DNA of 64,000 nucleotides, from NCBI GenBank assembly GCA_963732765.1, contig CAVTAS010000010.1, positions 186,001-250,000 on the forward strand. The letters run 5' to 3'. The stretch is from JANYHF01 sp963732765 (GTDB lineage: Bacteria > Pseudomonadota > Alphaproteobacteria > Rhizobiales > Hyphomicrobiaceae). Of this stretch, positions 1-8,719 are shown piece by piece. Below the pieces are notes generated by a model, which saw only the letters and a program-made list of their open reading frames with translations, searched no databases and was not told the DNA's origin. Numbering within the stretch: position 1 is the stretch's first letter; each line of letters opens with the position of its first letter. The position numbers were made by a program, and so were the translations under genes.

Positions 1-680
1 CCGAGTGCCTGCTGCTGGACGCTGGCGCAACCGTCGAAGCGACGGCGCCGCAGTTGATCAATTTCGCCTTCATGGGCTCGGCAATGGCACGCGCGTTGCG
101 CAAAAAGGAGCGCCCCGTTGTCGGCCTGCTCAATATTGGTACCGAAGAAATGAAGGGCCTTGGGCCGATCAAGCAGGCGCATGCGACACTGCGTTCGGCG
201 GTGTTGCCGTTCGAGTACAAGGGATTTGTTGAAGCCGACCATATCGGCCACGACGCCGCCGACGTGGTGGTGACAGACGGGTTTACCGGTAATATCGCGT
301 TGAAGACGGCCGAGGGCACAGCCAAGCAAATGGCGCGCTACCTTCGCGACGCCATGGAGCAATCTTTGCTGTCGCAGCTCGGCGGCTTCATTGCCCAGGA
401 CGCCTTCCGCGTGCTGAAGGCGCGCATGGACCCGCGCCGCTCCAATGGCGGTGTGTTCTTGGGACTGAACGGGCTTGTGATCAAGAGCCACGGCGGCGCC
501 GACGCCACGGGCTATGCCAGCGCCATCGATCTCGGCTATGACATGGCGCGCGCCGGCTTGGTCGACCGGCTAGCACGCGATATGTCGGCGGTGCCCACCT
601 CGTTTGGAGAGTCACTTGGGGTTCCGCACGCGAAAACGGCCAACGACGACGAAATCGTGCTGACAAGCCAGGATAGCTGA
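1..680 (+). CDS. plsX: Phosphate acyltransferase PlsX, 3' part
   Basis: The gene enters from the left edge; the first full codon is at base 3 and the frame is open to the TGA at 678-680, giving about 225 C-terminal residues. The opening residues (ECLLLDAGATVEATAPQL) match the PlsX stretch before the MGS segment, and later motifs such as VVTDGFTGNIALKTAEG and the GVFLGLNGLVIKSHGG block are typical. PlsX makes acyl-phosphate from acyl-ACP for membrane phospholipid synthesis, acting peripherally at the cytoplasmic membrane. It is followed 59 bp later by fabH, the usual alphaproteobacterial arrangement (plsX-fabH-ihfA-merR). The N-terminal third lies outside the window. An ATG at 54 is internal and is not the start. 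Confidence 0.95.
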   Translation, partial: ECLLLDAGATVEATAPQLINFAFMGSAMARALRKKERPVVGLLNIGTEEMKGLGPIKQAHATLRSAVLPFEYKGFVEADHIGHDAADVVVTDGFTGNIALKTAEGTAKQMARYLRDAMEQSLLSQLGGFIAQDAFRVLKARMDPRRSNGGVFLGLNGLVIKSHGGADATGYASAIDLGYDMARAGLVDRLARDMSAVPTSFGESLGVPHAKTANDDEIVLTSQDS

Positions 681-739
681 TCGGCAGGCTCCTGCCTGGG
701 ACGCAAGTCAGTGGCGCGGCTAACGAAGGGTTCTCTACA

Positions 740-1720
740 ATGGCCGTGATCCGGTCGATTATCCGTGGTTGCGGCGCCTATCTGCCGCAAAAGATCGTCA
801 CCAACGACGAATTGGCAACAACCCTGGAGACCAGCGACGACTGGATCCGTGAGCGTACTGGCATCCGCCAGCGCCACATCGCGGCCAGGGGCGAGCTGAC
901 TTCGGATCTGGGCGCGGCCGCTGCCAAGCAGGCCATGGTGCGCGCAGGCATCAGTCCATCGGCGATTGATCTTGTGGTGTGCGCAACGTCCACGCCCGAC
1001 AAGACATTTCCGGCCACGGCCACCGCCATTCAAGCCAAGCTTGGCCTGAAACCTGGCGGCGCAGCTTTCGATGTTCAGGCGGTTTGCAGCGGGTTCGTCT
1101 ACGGCATGACAATTGCCGACAGCATGCTGAAGTGTGGCGATTTCAAGCAAGCGCTGGTGATCGGCGCCGAAACCTTTTCCCGCATCCTCGACTGGGACGA
1201 CCGCTCAACCAGCGTTCTGTTCGGCGACGGAGCAGGCGCCGTTGTCCTGGAGGCCCAGATGCAGAAGGGCACCAGCGCCGACCGTGGCATCCTGCTCACA
1301 AGGTTGCATGCCGACGGCCGCTATGGCGAGGAACTGCATGTGGATGGCGGGCCGTCCTCGACGCAGACAGTCGGCCATCTGCGCATGAACGGGCGTGAGG
1401 TGTTTCGCCATGCGGTGACGCATATTTCGGATGTGATCCAGGAGACGCTGGTCGATACCGGGATGACGGTGGACGAGATCGACTGGTTCGTGCCGCACCA
1501 GGCAAATCGGAGAATCCTGGAAGGGACGGCGAAAAAGATTGGCATTCCGATCGAAAAAATCGTCATGACTGTGGATAAACACGCCAATACCTCCGCCGCC
1601 TCGATCCCGCTTGCCCTCAACGCCGCCCTTGAGGACGGTCGCATCAAAGAGGGCAATCTGGTGCTGATGGAGGCCATGGGAGGCGGATTTACCTGGGGTT
1701 CGGTGCTGGCCAGGTGGTAG
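740..1720 (+). CDS. fabH: Beta-ketoacyl-ACP synthase III FabH
   Basis: This 326-residue protein is full length for KAS III. It condenses acetyl-CoA with malonyl-ACP to start type II fatty acid synthesis in the cytosol. The catalytic triad is visible: Cys in VQAVCSGF (about residue 114), His in VPHQANRRI (about 253) and Asn in HANTSAAS (about 283). The C-terminal glycine block MGGGFTWGS is intact. The ATG at 740 is preceded by an AAGGG-like Shine-Dalgarno (cgaagggttct). It lies between plsX and ihfA, so fatty acid and phospholipid initiation genes are adjacent and probably co-transcribed with plsX. Confidence 0.97.
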   Translation: MAVIRSIIRGCGAYLPQKIVTNDELATTLETSDDWIRERTGIRQRHIAARGELTSDLGAAAAKQAMVRAGISPSAIDLVVCATSTPDKTFPATATAIQAKLGLKPGGAAFDVQAVCSGFVYGMTIADSMLKCGDFKQALVIGAETFSRILDWDDRSTSVLFGDGAGAVVLEAQMQKGTSADRGILLTRLHADGRYGEELHVDGGPSSTQTVGHLRMNGREVFRHAVTHISDVIQETLVDTGMTVDEIDWFVPHQANRRILEGTAKKIGIPIEKIVMTVDKHANTSAASIPLALNAALEDGRIKEGNLVLMEAMGGGFTWGSVLARW

Positions 1721-1840
1721 AAAAACCCGGCGCCGCGATTAAACCCCCTTCAAAATCATAGATTTGGCCCCAGATGTGAATTGACCGCGCTGCACACCTC
1801 GCTTTACCATGCGGATGGTTTTCTGTTGAAGTGAGGGAAC

Positions 1841-2179
1841 ATGAAGACGTCGCGGAGTTCGGCGAGCAGGACGCTTACGCGTGCTGACCTGGCCGAGGCG
1901 GTAATGGTCAAGATCGGCCTGCCGCGCAAAGAATCACAGGACATGGTGGAATCCGTTCTCGGCGAGATTTGCGGGTCGCTGGAGCGCGGGGACGGCGTCA
2001 AGCTGTCGTCTTTCGGCACATTCGGCATCCGCGAGAAGGGCGAGCGCGTGGGGCGCAATCCCAAGACCGGCGAGGAAGTGCCGATCACGCCCCGTCGGGT
2101 GCTGGTGTTTCGCGCCAGCAACATCATGAAAACCCGGATCAACCGAGGGTTGAGTCGCCGTAAGGGCGCGGTCAAGTAG
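1841..2179 (+). CDS. ihfA: Integration host factor subunit alpha
   Basis: This 112-residue HU/IHF-fold DNA-bending protein pairs with IhfB. The N-terminal helices start at LTRADLAEAV, and the DNA-contacting beta arm carries the signature GxFxxRxxxxRxGRNPxTG (seen as GTFGIREKGERVGRNPKTG). A basic C-terminal tail ends in SRRKGAVK. The ATG at 1841 follows GTGAGGG. Its place after fabH and before a MerR-family gene is the standard order in this class and supports IhfA over HU. The 120 bp gap after fabH may hold its own promoter: a TTGACC at 1781-1786 is the best -35 candidate, but the matching -10 is weak. Confidence 0.95.
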   Translation: MKTSRSSASRTLTRADLAEAVMVKIGLPRKESQDMVESVLGEICGSLERGDGVKLSSFGTFGIREKGERVGRNPKTGEEVPITPRRVLVFRASNIMKTRINRGLSRRKGAVK

Positions 2180-2201
2180 GTTCTTTTAATAAGTCGCGTC
2201 G

Positions 2202-2230
2202 GACGTTCGTCGCAGGTCACGACGGACGTC
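2202..2230 (+). terminator. Possible terminator stem-loop after ihfA
   Basis: An 11-bp stem with one mismatch (GACGTTCGTCG at 2202-2212 against CGACGGACGTC at 2220-2230) closes a 7-base loop 23 bp after the ihfA stop. There is no clear T-run after it, so it could be a processing or stabilising hairpin rather than an intrinsic terminator. Confidence 0.35.
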
Positions 2231-2355
2231 GTCTTGCGGTGTCGTGGGCAAGCTGCCGGAGTGGCGGGCGTTTAGTTACGCTCGCTTGACCCGAGCAGTC
2301 GCTGCATGAGACCTGAGCCCAGGCCTCGTTAGGGGCTTTCTGGAGACGATGCGGC

Positions 2356-2808
2356 ATGGAAAAAGCAGCTGAGGCCTTTCGCACCATTAGCGAAGTGGCC
2401 GAAGAGCTGGACGTGCCAAAGCATGTCCTGCGCTTCTGGGAAGGCAAGTTCGCGCATATCAAACCGATGAAGCGCGGCGGCGGGCGGCGCTATTACCGCC
2501 CCGAAGACATCGAGCTGCTGCGCGGCATCCGCCAGCTGTTGCACGAAGAAGGCTATACCATCAAGGGCGTGCAAAAGCAGATCCGGCAGTCCGGCATTGA
2601 GTTCGTGAAGGCCTTCGGCAAGGGCGGACCGGCGCTGCCCAAGCTGGCCATGCCACCTGAGTTCGCCGCCACCCGCCTGATGAAGGCGAAAGTACGGGTG
2701 CGATCCGGCGCCGCGCCAGCCGCGGTCGCCGAGAAGCAGGACCAAACTCTCGATCAGGTTCTCAAGGACCTTGAGGCCTGCCGCAAGCTGATCCAGCGGC
2801 TGAGCTGA
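2356..2808 (+). CDS. MerR-family transcriptional regulator
   Basis: This 150-residue protein has an N-terminal MerR winged helix-turn-helix (about residues 8-75). The recognition segment is ISEVAEELDVPKHVLRFWE, followed by the basic wing (MKRGGGRRYY) and LLRGIRQLLHEEGYTIKGV. The C-terminal region is low-complexity (Ala/Lys rich), then helical, and shows no cysteines for metal sensing, so this is not a classical metal-responsive MerR. Orthologues follow ihfA in many Alphaproteobacteria and their role is not well defined. A 176 bp gap separates it from ihfA, so it may have its own promoter. The ATG at 2356 has only a weak GGAG-type site (tggagacgatgcggc) upstream. Confidence 0.9.
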   Translation: MEKAAEAFRTISEVAEELDVPKHVLRFWEGKFAHIKPMKRGGGRRYYRPEDIELLRGIRQLLHEEGYTIKGVQKQIRQSGIEFVKAFGKGGPALPKLAMPPEFAATRLMKAKVRVRSGAAPAAVAEKQDQTLDQVLKDLEACRKLIQRLS

Positions 2809-2866
2809 CAGCTCCAGCAATCGCGATTGCGTTGCGCTGTGATTGCCCTTATACAACGTGCCTTCG

Positions 2867-2896
2867 AGCCGCCCGGCGGGGCATGCCGTGGCGGCT
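2867..2896 (+). promoter_or_regulatory. Hairpin in the rpmI leader
   Basis: AGCCGCC at 2867-2873 pairs with GGCGGCT at 2890-2896 in the 190 bp between the MerR gene and rpmI. It could terminate the MerR transcript or be part of a leader controlling rpmI-rplT (L20 autoregulation is known in other bacteria). The sequence alone does not decide. I see no infC gene upstream and no tRNA here. Confidence 0.25.
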
Positions 2897-2998
2897 CCTA
2901 TCGCTTGTTACCAAGCAATACCGATGAGCCCGACGCCGGATCAGTCAGCGATCCCGGTGTTGAGGCCCGTGGGATAAGACGAAAGGACATCAAGCCAA

Positions 2999-3247
2999 AT
3001 GCCCAAGCTGAAGACCAACTCGAGCGTGAAGAAACGCTTCAAGGTGACCGGGACCGGCAAGGTCAAGGCCACCGCCGCTGGCAAACGCCACGGCATGATC
3101 AAGCGCACGGCCAAGTTCGTGCGTGACGCCCGCGGCACCATGGTGCTGTCGGAGCCAGACATCAAACGCGTGAAGCAGTGGATGCCCTATTCCCGCAAGG
3201 CGCGTAAGCGCAGGGCGGAACCGGCTGTTGCAGCTGTGGCGAATTAG
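2999..3247 (+). CDS. rpmI: Large ribosomal subunit protein bL35
   Basis: bL35 is recognised by its basic N-terminus (MPKLKTNSSVKKRFKVTGTG) and by the KRHGMIKRTAK and SEPDIKRVKQWMPYSRKARK blocks. At 82 residues it is longer than the usual 64-67 because of an Ala-rich C-terminal tail (AEPAVAAVAN). The start at 2999 has an upstream GGA within aaaggacatc. rplT follows 14 bp after the stop, the universal pairing, although the usual infC upstream is missing from this locus. Confidence 0.96.
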   Translation: MPKLKTNSSVKKRFKVTGTGKVKATAAGKRHGMIKRTAKFVRDARGTMVLSEPDIKRVKQWMPYSRKARKRRAEPAVAAVAN

Positions 3248-3261
3248 GGAGATCTGACAAG

Positions 3262-3627
3262 ATGGCACGCGTTAAGAGAGGCGTCACCGCACACGCCCGG
3301 CACAAAAAAGTGCTGAAAGCGGCTCGTGGCTACTTCGGTCGCCGCAAAAATACCATCCGGGTCGCCAAGCAGGCGGTCGAGAAGGCCGGTCAGTACCAGT
3401 ACCGCGACCGTCGCCGTCGCAAGAGGAACTTCCGTTCGCTCTGGATCCAGCGCATCAACGCTGCGACCCGCATCCACGGCATGACCTACGGACGATTTAT
3501 CGACGGCCTCACCAAGGCCGGGATCGAGATCGACCGCAAGGTGCTGTCGGACATCGCGATTGGCGATGCCGCTGGTTTCAAGACGCTGGTCGATCAGGCC
3601 AAGGCTGCGCTGCCCAAGGCGGCGTAG
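3262..3627 (+). CDS. rplT: Large ribosomal subunit protein bL20
   Basis: This 121-residue protein has the canonical very basic N-terminal arm (MARVKRGVTAHARHKKVLK) that binds 23S rRNA early in 50S assembly. The globular domain contains RSLWIQRINAATR and GMTYGRFIDGLTKAGIEIDRK. It is cotranscribed with rpmI (14 bp spacing, with gggagat as ribosome-binding site). The gene is complete and unremarkable. Downstream lies a hairpin-forming repeat and then pheS. Confidence 0.97.
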   Translation: MARVKRGVTAHARHKKVLKAARGYFGRRKNTIRVAKQAVEKAGQYQYRDRRRRKRNFRSLWIQRINAATRIHGMTYGRFIDGLTKAGIEIDRKVLSDIAIGDAAGFKTLVDQAKAALPKAA

Positions 3628-3631
3628 CGTA

Positions 3632-3716
3632 GGCATCGGGCAACAGGCATCGGGCATCGGGCATCGGTTTCGGCGCATCGGGAAAGTCCGATGCCTGATG
3701 CCTGATGCCCGATGCC
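3632..3716. repeat. Repeated GGCATCGGGCA units forming a long inverted repeat
   Basis: Between rplT and pheS, units of GGCATCGGGCA and variants are arrayed head to tail at 3632-3667. The mirror units (CCGATGCCTGATGCC and similar) lie at 3688-3716. About 27 of 29 positions pair between the arms, giving a strong hairpin with a loop of about 20 bases. It ends 18 bp before the pheS start. It could attenuate or terminate transcription between the ribosomal genes and pheS, or be a local repeat expansion. Confidence 0.8.
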
Positions 3717-3734
3717 GTTTTCAGAGGTAGCTCA

Positions 3735-4808
3735 ATGTCCGTTGATCTCGTCGATCTCGAAAGCACGCTCACCGCCGACATCGCCAAGGCAGGCGACTTG
3801 AAAGCGCTGGAAGAGGTGCGCATCGCCGCGCTGGGAAAGAAAGGCCGCGTGCCCGAACTGATGAGCCAGCTTGGCAAGTTGCCGGCCGAAGAGCGCAAGG
3901 GTTTTGGTCAACTCGTGAACGGCCTGCGTGACCGCGTGACGGCGGCGCTGGAGGACCGCAGGACGGCCCTTTCGGCAGGCGCACTCACCGAGAAGCTGAA
4001 GGCTGAACGCATCGATATCACGCTGCCGGTGCGCGTGGGCGGCGTGCAGGACGGGCGCATCCATCCCGTCAGCCAAGTCTGGGACGAGATCATCGAGATC
4101 TTTGCCGACATGGGTTTTTCGGTCGCCGAAGGCCCGGATATCGAGACCGACGACCTCAACTTCACCAAGCTCAACATCCCGGCCGAGCATCCCGCGCGCC
4201 AGGAGCACGATACGTTCTATATGCGCTCCAGGCCCGGCTCGAACGAGGCCCCGCTGGTGCTGCGTACCCATACCTCCCCGGTACAGATCCGCACCATGCT
4301 GGGCCAGAAGCCGCCGATCCGGATCATCGCGCCCGGCCGCGTCTACCGCCTCGACAGCGATGCAACGCATACGCCCATGTTCCATCAGATCGAGGGCCTC
4401 GTCATTGACGAGGCGACGCACCTCGGACACCTCAAATGGACGCTCACGGAGTTTGCCAAGGCCTTCTTCGAGGTTGACGAAGTCAAGATGCGCTTCCGCG
4501 CCTCGCATTTCCCGTTCACCGAGCCCTCGATGGAAGTCGACATCGGCGCCGAGGCCATCGGCAAGCCGGGCAGGTGGCTGGAGATCCTGGGGAGCGGGAT
4601 GGTGCACCCGAACGTGATCCGCAATTGCGGGCTCGATCCCGACAAGTATCAAGGCTTCGCCTTCGGCATGGGTATCGACCGGCTGGCCATGCTGAAATAC
4701 GGCATCCCGGATCTGCGCGCGATGTTCGCAGGGGATTTGCGATGGCTGAAGCACTATGGGTTCGTGCCGTTGGATGTGCCGACGCTGGGGGGCGGGTTGA
4801 GCGGGTGA
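3735..4808 (+). CDS. pheS: Phenylalanine--tRNA ligase subunit alpha
   Basis: PheS (357 residues from this start) forms the alpha2beta2 enzyme with PheT and charges tRNA-Phe. The N-terminal coiled-coil is followed by the class II catalytic core: motif 2 at GRVYRLDSDATHTPMFHQ and motif 3 at AFGMGIDRLAMLKYGI. I chose the ATG at 3735 because it follows GAGGTAG with good spacing and gives the family N-terminus (MSVDLVDLE). The in-frame ATG at 3705 lies inside the upstream hairpin. The final residues (LGGGLSG) run into a repeat element that separates pheS from its usual partner pheT. Confidence 0.96.
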   Translation: MSVDLVDLESTLTADIAKAGDLKALEEVRIAALGKKGRVPELMSQLGKLPAEERKGFGQLVNGLRDRVTAALEDRRTALSAGALTEKLKAERIDITLPVRVGGVQDGRIHPVSQVWDEIIEIFADMGFSVAEGPDIETDDLNFTKLNIPAEHPARQEHDTFYMRSRPGSNEAPLVLRTHTSPVQIRTMLGQKPPIRIIAPGRVYRLDSDATHTPMFHQIEGLVIDEATHLGHLKWTLTEFAKAFFEVDEVKMRFRASHFPFTEPSMEVDIGAEAIGKPGRWLEILGSGMVHPNVIRNCGLDPDKYQGFAFGMGIDRLAMLKYGIPDLRAMFAGDLRWLKHYGFVPLDVPTLGGGLSG

Positions 4809-4811
4809 GGC

Positions 4812-4966
4812 ACCCCACCCCTAACCCCTCCCCACAAGGGGGAGGAGAATCCGTCTACCGATGTCGCTACCTCTGACTTCCATAATGCCCGCATTTTAGC
4901 GAAGTTGGTAAAACACAACAGGGCAGATTCCCCTCCCCCTTGTGGGGAGGGGTTAGGGGTGGGGTC
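4812..4966. repeat. Inverted-repeat element of the CCCCACCCCTAACCCC family
   Basis: The arms (ACCCCACCCCTAACCCCTCC at 4812 onward, and its near-exact complement ending at 4966) are about 40 bp each and enclose about 80 bp of non-coding DNA. The same family recurs, less well preserved, at 46387-46510. The element starts immediately after the pheS stop and ends 28 bp before the DUF559 gene. No transposase is present, so it is best described as a REP- or MITE-like palindrome. Confidence 0.85.
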
Positions 4967-4993
4967 CTTTGATTGTAACAAAGTGTCAGTCCA

Positions 4994-5416
4994 ATGTCGA
5001 AAACCGCGATTGAACCCGACATCCGCAAGCTGGCGCGTCAGATGCGCAACAATCCAACGGATGCCGAGCGAAAGCTATGGCGAGTCTTGCGAGAATGGTC
5101 TCCGCCGGGCGCGAACTTCAGACGGCAAGCGCCCATCGGCAGATACATCGCAGATTTTGCCTGTCACACAACAAAGTTGATCATCGAAGTTGATGGAAGC
5201 CAACATGATCTCGAGCGCGACAGACTGCGTGATGAGGAGAGAACGCAATGGCTTCTTTCCCAGGGGTACCGAACGCTTCGCTTCGACAACACTGATGTTC
5301 TGAAGAATATGCGCGGTGTCATGACAGTTATCCACGACACTTGGACCGCGCGCTACGTTGAAGCAGATCTGAAAAGTGGATCGCCCAGCGAACCTCTCAA
5401 GGACCCCACCCCATGA
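4994..5416 (+). CDS. DUF559 (Vsr-like) endonuclease-domain protein
   Basis: This 140-residue protein has the DUF559 signature: NPTDAERKLWRVLREW, then FRRQAPIGRYIADFACHT, then the nuclease core KLIIEVDGSQH and the ending RTLRFDNTDVLKN. Family members belong to the PD-(D/E)XK/Vsr nuclease superfamily; the D of IADF and the E-x-D of IEVDG are the likely metal-binding residues. The biological role is unknown. It sits between pheS and pheT, its stop overlaps the pheT start (ATGA at 5413-5416), and an inverted-repeat element lies just upstream. This looks like an insertion into the pheST operon that kept translational coupling to pheT. Confidence 0.9.
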   Translation: MSKTAIEPDIRKLARQMRNNPTDAERKLWRVLREWSPPGANFRRQAPIGRYIADFACHTTKLIIEVDGSQHDLERDRLRDEERTQWLLSQGYRTLRFDNTDVLKNMRGVMTVIHDTWTARYVEADLKSGSPSEPLKDPTP

Positions 5417-7840
5417 AATTCACACTCTCCTGGCTGCGCGATCATCTCGATACCGAGGCTTCGCTTGACGTCCTCTCGACCACGCTCTCCTCCATCGGCC
5501 TGGAAGTGGAGTCCATCCGCAATCCCGCCGAGAAGCTAAAAGGCTTCGTCATCGCCAAGGTGCTCAAGGCCGAGCAGCATCCCAACGCGGATAAATTGCG
5601 CGTCTGCCAGGTCGATACCGGCAAGGGCACGCTGCAGGTCGTGTGCGGAGCACCGAACGCGCGCACAGGCATGATCGGCGTGTTCGCGCCCGAGGGCACC
5701 TATATTCCGGGGACGGATTTCACGCTCGGCAAGGCCAAGATCCGCGGCGTTGAGTCGAATGGTATGCTGTGCTCCGAGCGCGAGCTGGAACTCAGCCAGG
5801 ATCACGATGGTATCATCGATCTGCCGCAGGAGATGGCGAGCAAACTCGGCCAAAACTATACTGCCGTGATGGGGTTGGACGATCCCGTGATCGAGGTGAA
5901 GGTGACGCCGAACCGGCCCGATGCGCTCAGCATACGGGGCATCGCCCGCGACCTCGCGGCCTGCGGGCTGGGCAAGCTCAAACCCGAAGACCCCGGTCAC
6001 ACCAAGGGCGGCGCGACCGACTGCCCGATCCCGATTGCGCTTAAATTCCCCGAGAGCGAGGAGGCGGCTTGCCCTGCCTTCGCCGGTCTATACATCAAGG
6101 GCGTGAAAAACGGCCCATCCCCGGCCTGGCTGCAGCAGCGCCTTAAAGCCATCGGCCTGCGCCCCATTTCCGCGCTGGTCGATATCACCAACTACATCAC
6201 CTATGACCGCGGGCGGCCCCTCCATGTCTACGATGCCGACAAGCTGAAGGGTACGATCCACGCGCGCCTTGGCAAATCGGGCGAAAAGTTCGTCGCGCTC
6301 GATAACAAAGAGTACGCGGTCGACGACACTATGACGGTCATCGCCGACGATAGTGGCGTGCTCGGCCTCGGCGGCATCATCGGCGGCGAGTTCGACGGGT
6401 TGTTCAGATGGCACGCAGAACATCCTTATCGAGAGCGCCTACTTCGACCCCATCCGTACCGCCGCCACCGGCCGCAAGACCGGCGTGCGCTCCGACGCGC
6501 GCTACCGTTTCGAACGCGGGATCGATGCGTCTTCGCTGCCGCTGGGCATCCATCTCGCCACCAAGATGATCCTCGACATCTGCGGCGGTACACCCAGCAA
6601 GCTCAAGATGGCCGGCGCCCCGCCCGTGATCGGCAACATCGTGCGCTTCCGTCCCGCACGCGTCGCCGCGCTCGCCGGGCTCGATGTTCCGGCAGCGGAC
6701 TGCAAACGCATCCTGAGTGCGCTCGGTTTCACGCTGGAAGGCAAGGGCGAGACCTGGACCGTCACGGCGCCGAGCTTCCGTCCCGATATCGGCGGCGAGG
6801 CCGATCTGGTGGAAGAGGTCATCCGCATCGTCGGCATCGACAAGGTGCCGGACGCGCCGATGCTGCGCCATTCGGGTGTCTCACGCCCGGTGCTGACCGA
6901 GGCGCAAAAACGCATCCGCCGCTCACGCCGTGTGCTGGCTGCCCGCGGTCTGGTGGAGGCCGTCACCTGGTCCTTCATCACCAAGGCGCAGGCGACGCTG
7001 TTCGGCAGCGGCATCGAGGAACTGGAGGTCGCCAACCCGATCTCCTCCGAAATGTCCGACATGCGGCCGAGTTTGCTGCCAGGGCTGCTCACCGCCCTGC
7101 AGCGCAACCTCGACCGGGGTTATGGCGACCACGGATTGTTCGAGCTGGGACAGGCTTATCGCGGTACCAAGCCGGAGGACCAGTACGTGCTGGCTTCGGG
7201 CGTACGCGTCGGTCTCGCCCGGCCCGAGGGCGCAACCCGCCATTGGGAGGGCAAGCCCACCTCAGCCAACGCCTTCGACGCCAAGGCCGATGTCGGCGCG
7301 ATCCTGGCCGCGCAGGGGCTCGATATCAACAAGCTGCAGGTGACGCGTGATGCGCCCGCCTGGTTCCACCCCGGCCGTTCCGGCGTGGTGCGCATGGGGC
7401 CGAAGGTGGTCATCGCGCAGTTCGGCGAGATGCACCCCGAAGCTCTGAAGGCTCTAGCAGTCGACGGTCCCGTAATGGCATTCGAGATATTCCTCGACGC
7501 CATCCCGGCACAAAAGAAGAAGACCACCAAGGCGAAGTCCGCAATGGACGCCTCCGATCTGCAACCCGTGCGCCGCGACTTCGCCTTCGAGCTCGACCGC
7601 GACGTGGCATCAGCCGATGTGGTCAAAGCAGCCGAGGGCGTCGACCGCAAGCTGATCGCGGGCGTTTCGCTGTTCGACGTCTTCGAAGGCGGCAGCCTGG
7701 AGGCCGGCAAAAAATCGCTCGCCATCGAGGTGACGCTGCAGCCGCGTGAAAAGCCGCTCACTGCGGAGGAGATCGACGCGGTGGCGGCCAAGATCGTTGC
7801 GCAGGTGAGCAAGGCCACCGGCGGGGTCGTGCGGGGGTAA
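5413..7840 (+). CDS. pheT: Phenylalanine--tRNA ligase subunit beta, split by a frameshift
   Basis: PheT starts at the ATG overlapping the DUF559 stop. Frame 1 encodes the tRNA-binding OB fold (VIAKVLKAEQHPNADKLRV), B3/B4 editing domain and B5 start to GGIIGGEFDG (about 6400). The expected continuation (CSDGTQNILIESAYFDPIRT) is in the next frame and runs to 7840, ending in the FDX-anticodon-binding domain (LQPVRRDFAFELDRDV). Removing one base of GGGTTG at about 6399-6403 restores an uninterrupted protein of about 808 residues, normal for the family. PheT is essential and this would be the only copy seen here, so I infer a one-base consensus error. A spurious frame-1 extension continues to 7350. 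Confidence 0.93.
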
Positions 7841-7847
7841 CCCTCCG

Positions 7848-8561
7848 CTACACAGCCTTGCCGATCAACGCACCGATGGCCGCAGTCACCGCCATGGCTA
7901 CGGCGCCCCAGAAGGTGACGCGAACGGTGGGAACCAACAGGCCAGCCCCGCCGGCCCGCGCGCCGATGGCGCCCAGAGCGGCGAGGCCAAACAGCGCGGC
8001 GATCGATACTGACCACACCAGTGAGCCGGAGGGGGTGATCGCGGCCACCAGTAGCGGAAACGCCGCGCCAGCCGCAAACGTCACGGCGGAGGTCAGCGCG
8101 GCCTGGATCGGCTTGGCCACCACATGGGCAGACAGGCCCAATTCGTCGCGAGCATGGGTAGCGAAAGCGTCCTTGTCCATCATCTGCCGCGCCACCTGGC
8201 CGGCCAGTTCCGGCGAGACGCCGCGATCCACGTAGATTTTGGTCAATTCCGCCAATTCAGCCTCGGGCTGTTCGGCCAACTCCTGTCGCTCGCGGGCCAG
8301 ATCGGCTTGCTCAGTATCGGCCTGCGAACTCACCGACACATATTCACCGGCCGCCATCGACATCGCGCCGGCCACCAACCCTGCGACACCGGCCACCAGC
8401 ACCTCGGTACGGCCAGGTGAAGCTGCTGCGACGCCCACGATAAGGCTCGCAGTGGAGATCAGGCCGTCATTGGCGCCCAGTACGGCGGCTCGCAGCCAGC
8501 CGATGCGTTGGATGAGATGGGTTTCGCGATGCAAGGGGCGCATACTTATGGTCCTATCCAT
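7848..8561 (-). CDS. VIT1/CCC1-family membrane protein
   Basis: This 237-residue integral membrane protein has the VIT (DUF125) signature: LRAAVLGANDGLISTASLIV in the first helix, then AGAMSMAAGEYVSVSSQ before a charged cytosolic loop (about residues 85-130, Glu-rich, the metal-binding region in this family). Three more helices follow. Characterised members move Fe2+/Mn2+ into vacuoles or out of cells; the substrate here is not shown. A second Met (codon 7, position 8543) has a better AGGA ribosome-binding site and may be the true start. It converges with pheT, the stops being 7 bp apart. Confidence 0.88.
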   Translation of the reverse strand: MDRTISMRPLHRETHLIQRIGWLRAAVLGANDGLISTASLIVGVAAASPGRTEVLVAGVAGLVAGAMSMAAGEYVSVSSQADTEQADLARERQELAEQPEAELAELTKIYVDRGVSPELAGQVARQMMDKDAFATHARDELGLSAHVVAKPIQAALTSAVTFAAGAAFPLLVAAITPSGSLVWSVSIAALFGLAALGAIGARAGGAGLLVPTVRVTFWGAVAMAVTAAIGALIGKAV

Positions 8562-8719
8562 GGGATCGATCGTCGGGACGGGCGGGCGTCAAGTTCGTTG
8601 ACAGGATTTGACGCATTCCGACCAGCGGGCGTCGTGGCGGGCTTGTATCTCTGGCAGCGACGTGGCCAAAGACTGAGTGAGATACCACGCCCAGCAAGAC
8701 ATCATCCGGAGAACTGCCC

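Noticed and set aside
2812..2998. A tRNA-Pro gene after the MerR gene, seen in many Rhizobiales.
   Set aside because: No cloverleaf, T-loop (GGTTCGAATCC-like) or CCA end can be read in this gap; it only has a short GC-rich hairpin.
6390..6410. Programmed frameshift in pheT.
   Set aside because: No slippery heptamer, stimulatory hairpin or Shine-Dalgarno-like stimulator is seen, and seven other genes have the same type of +1 lesion, so an error is simpler.
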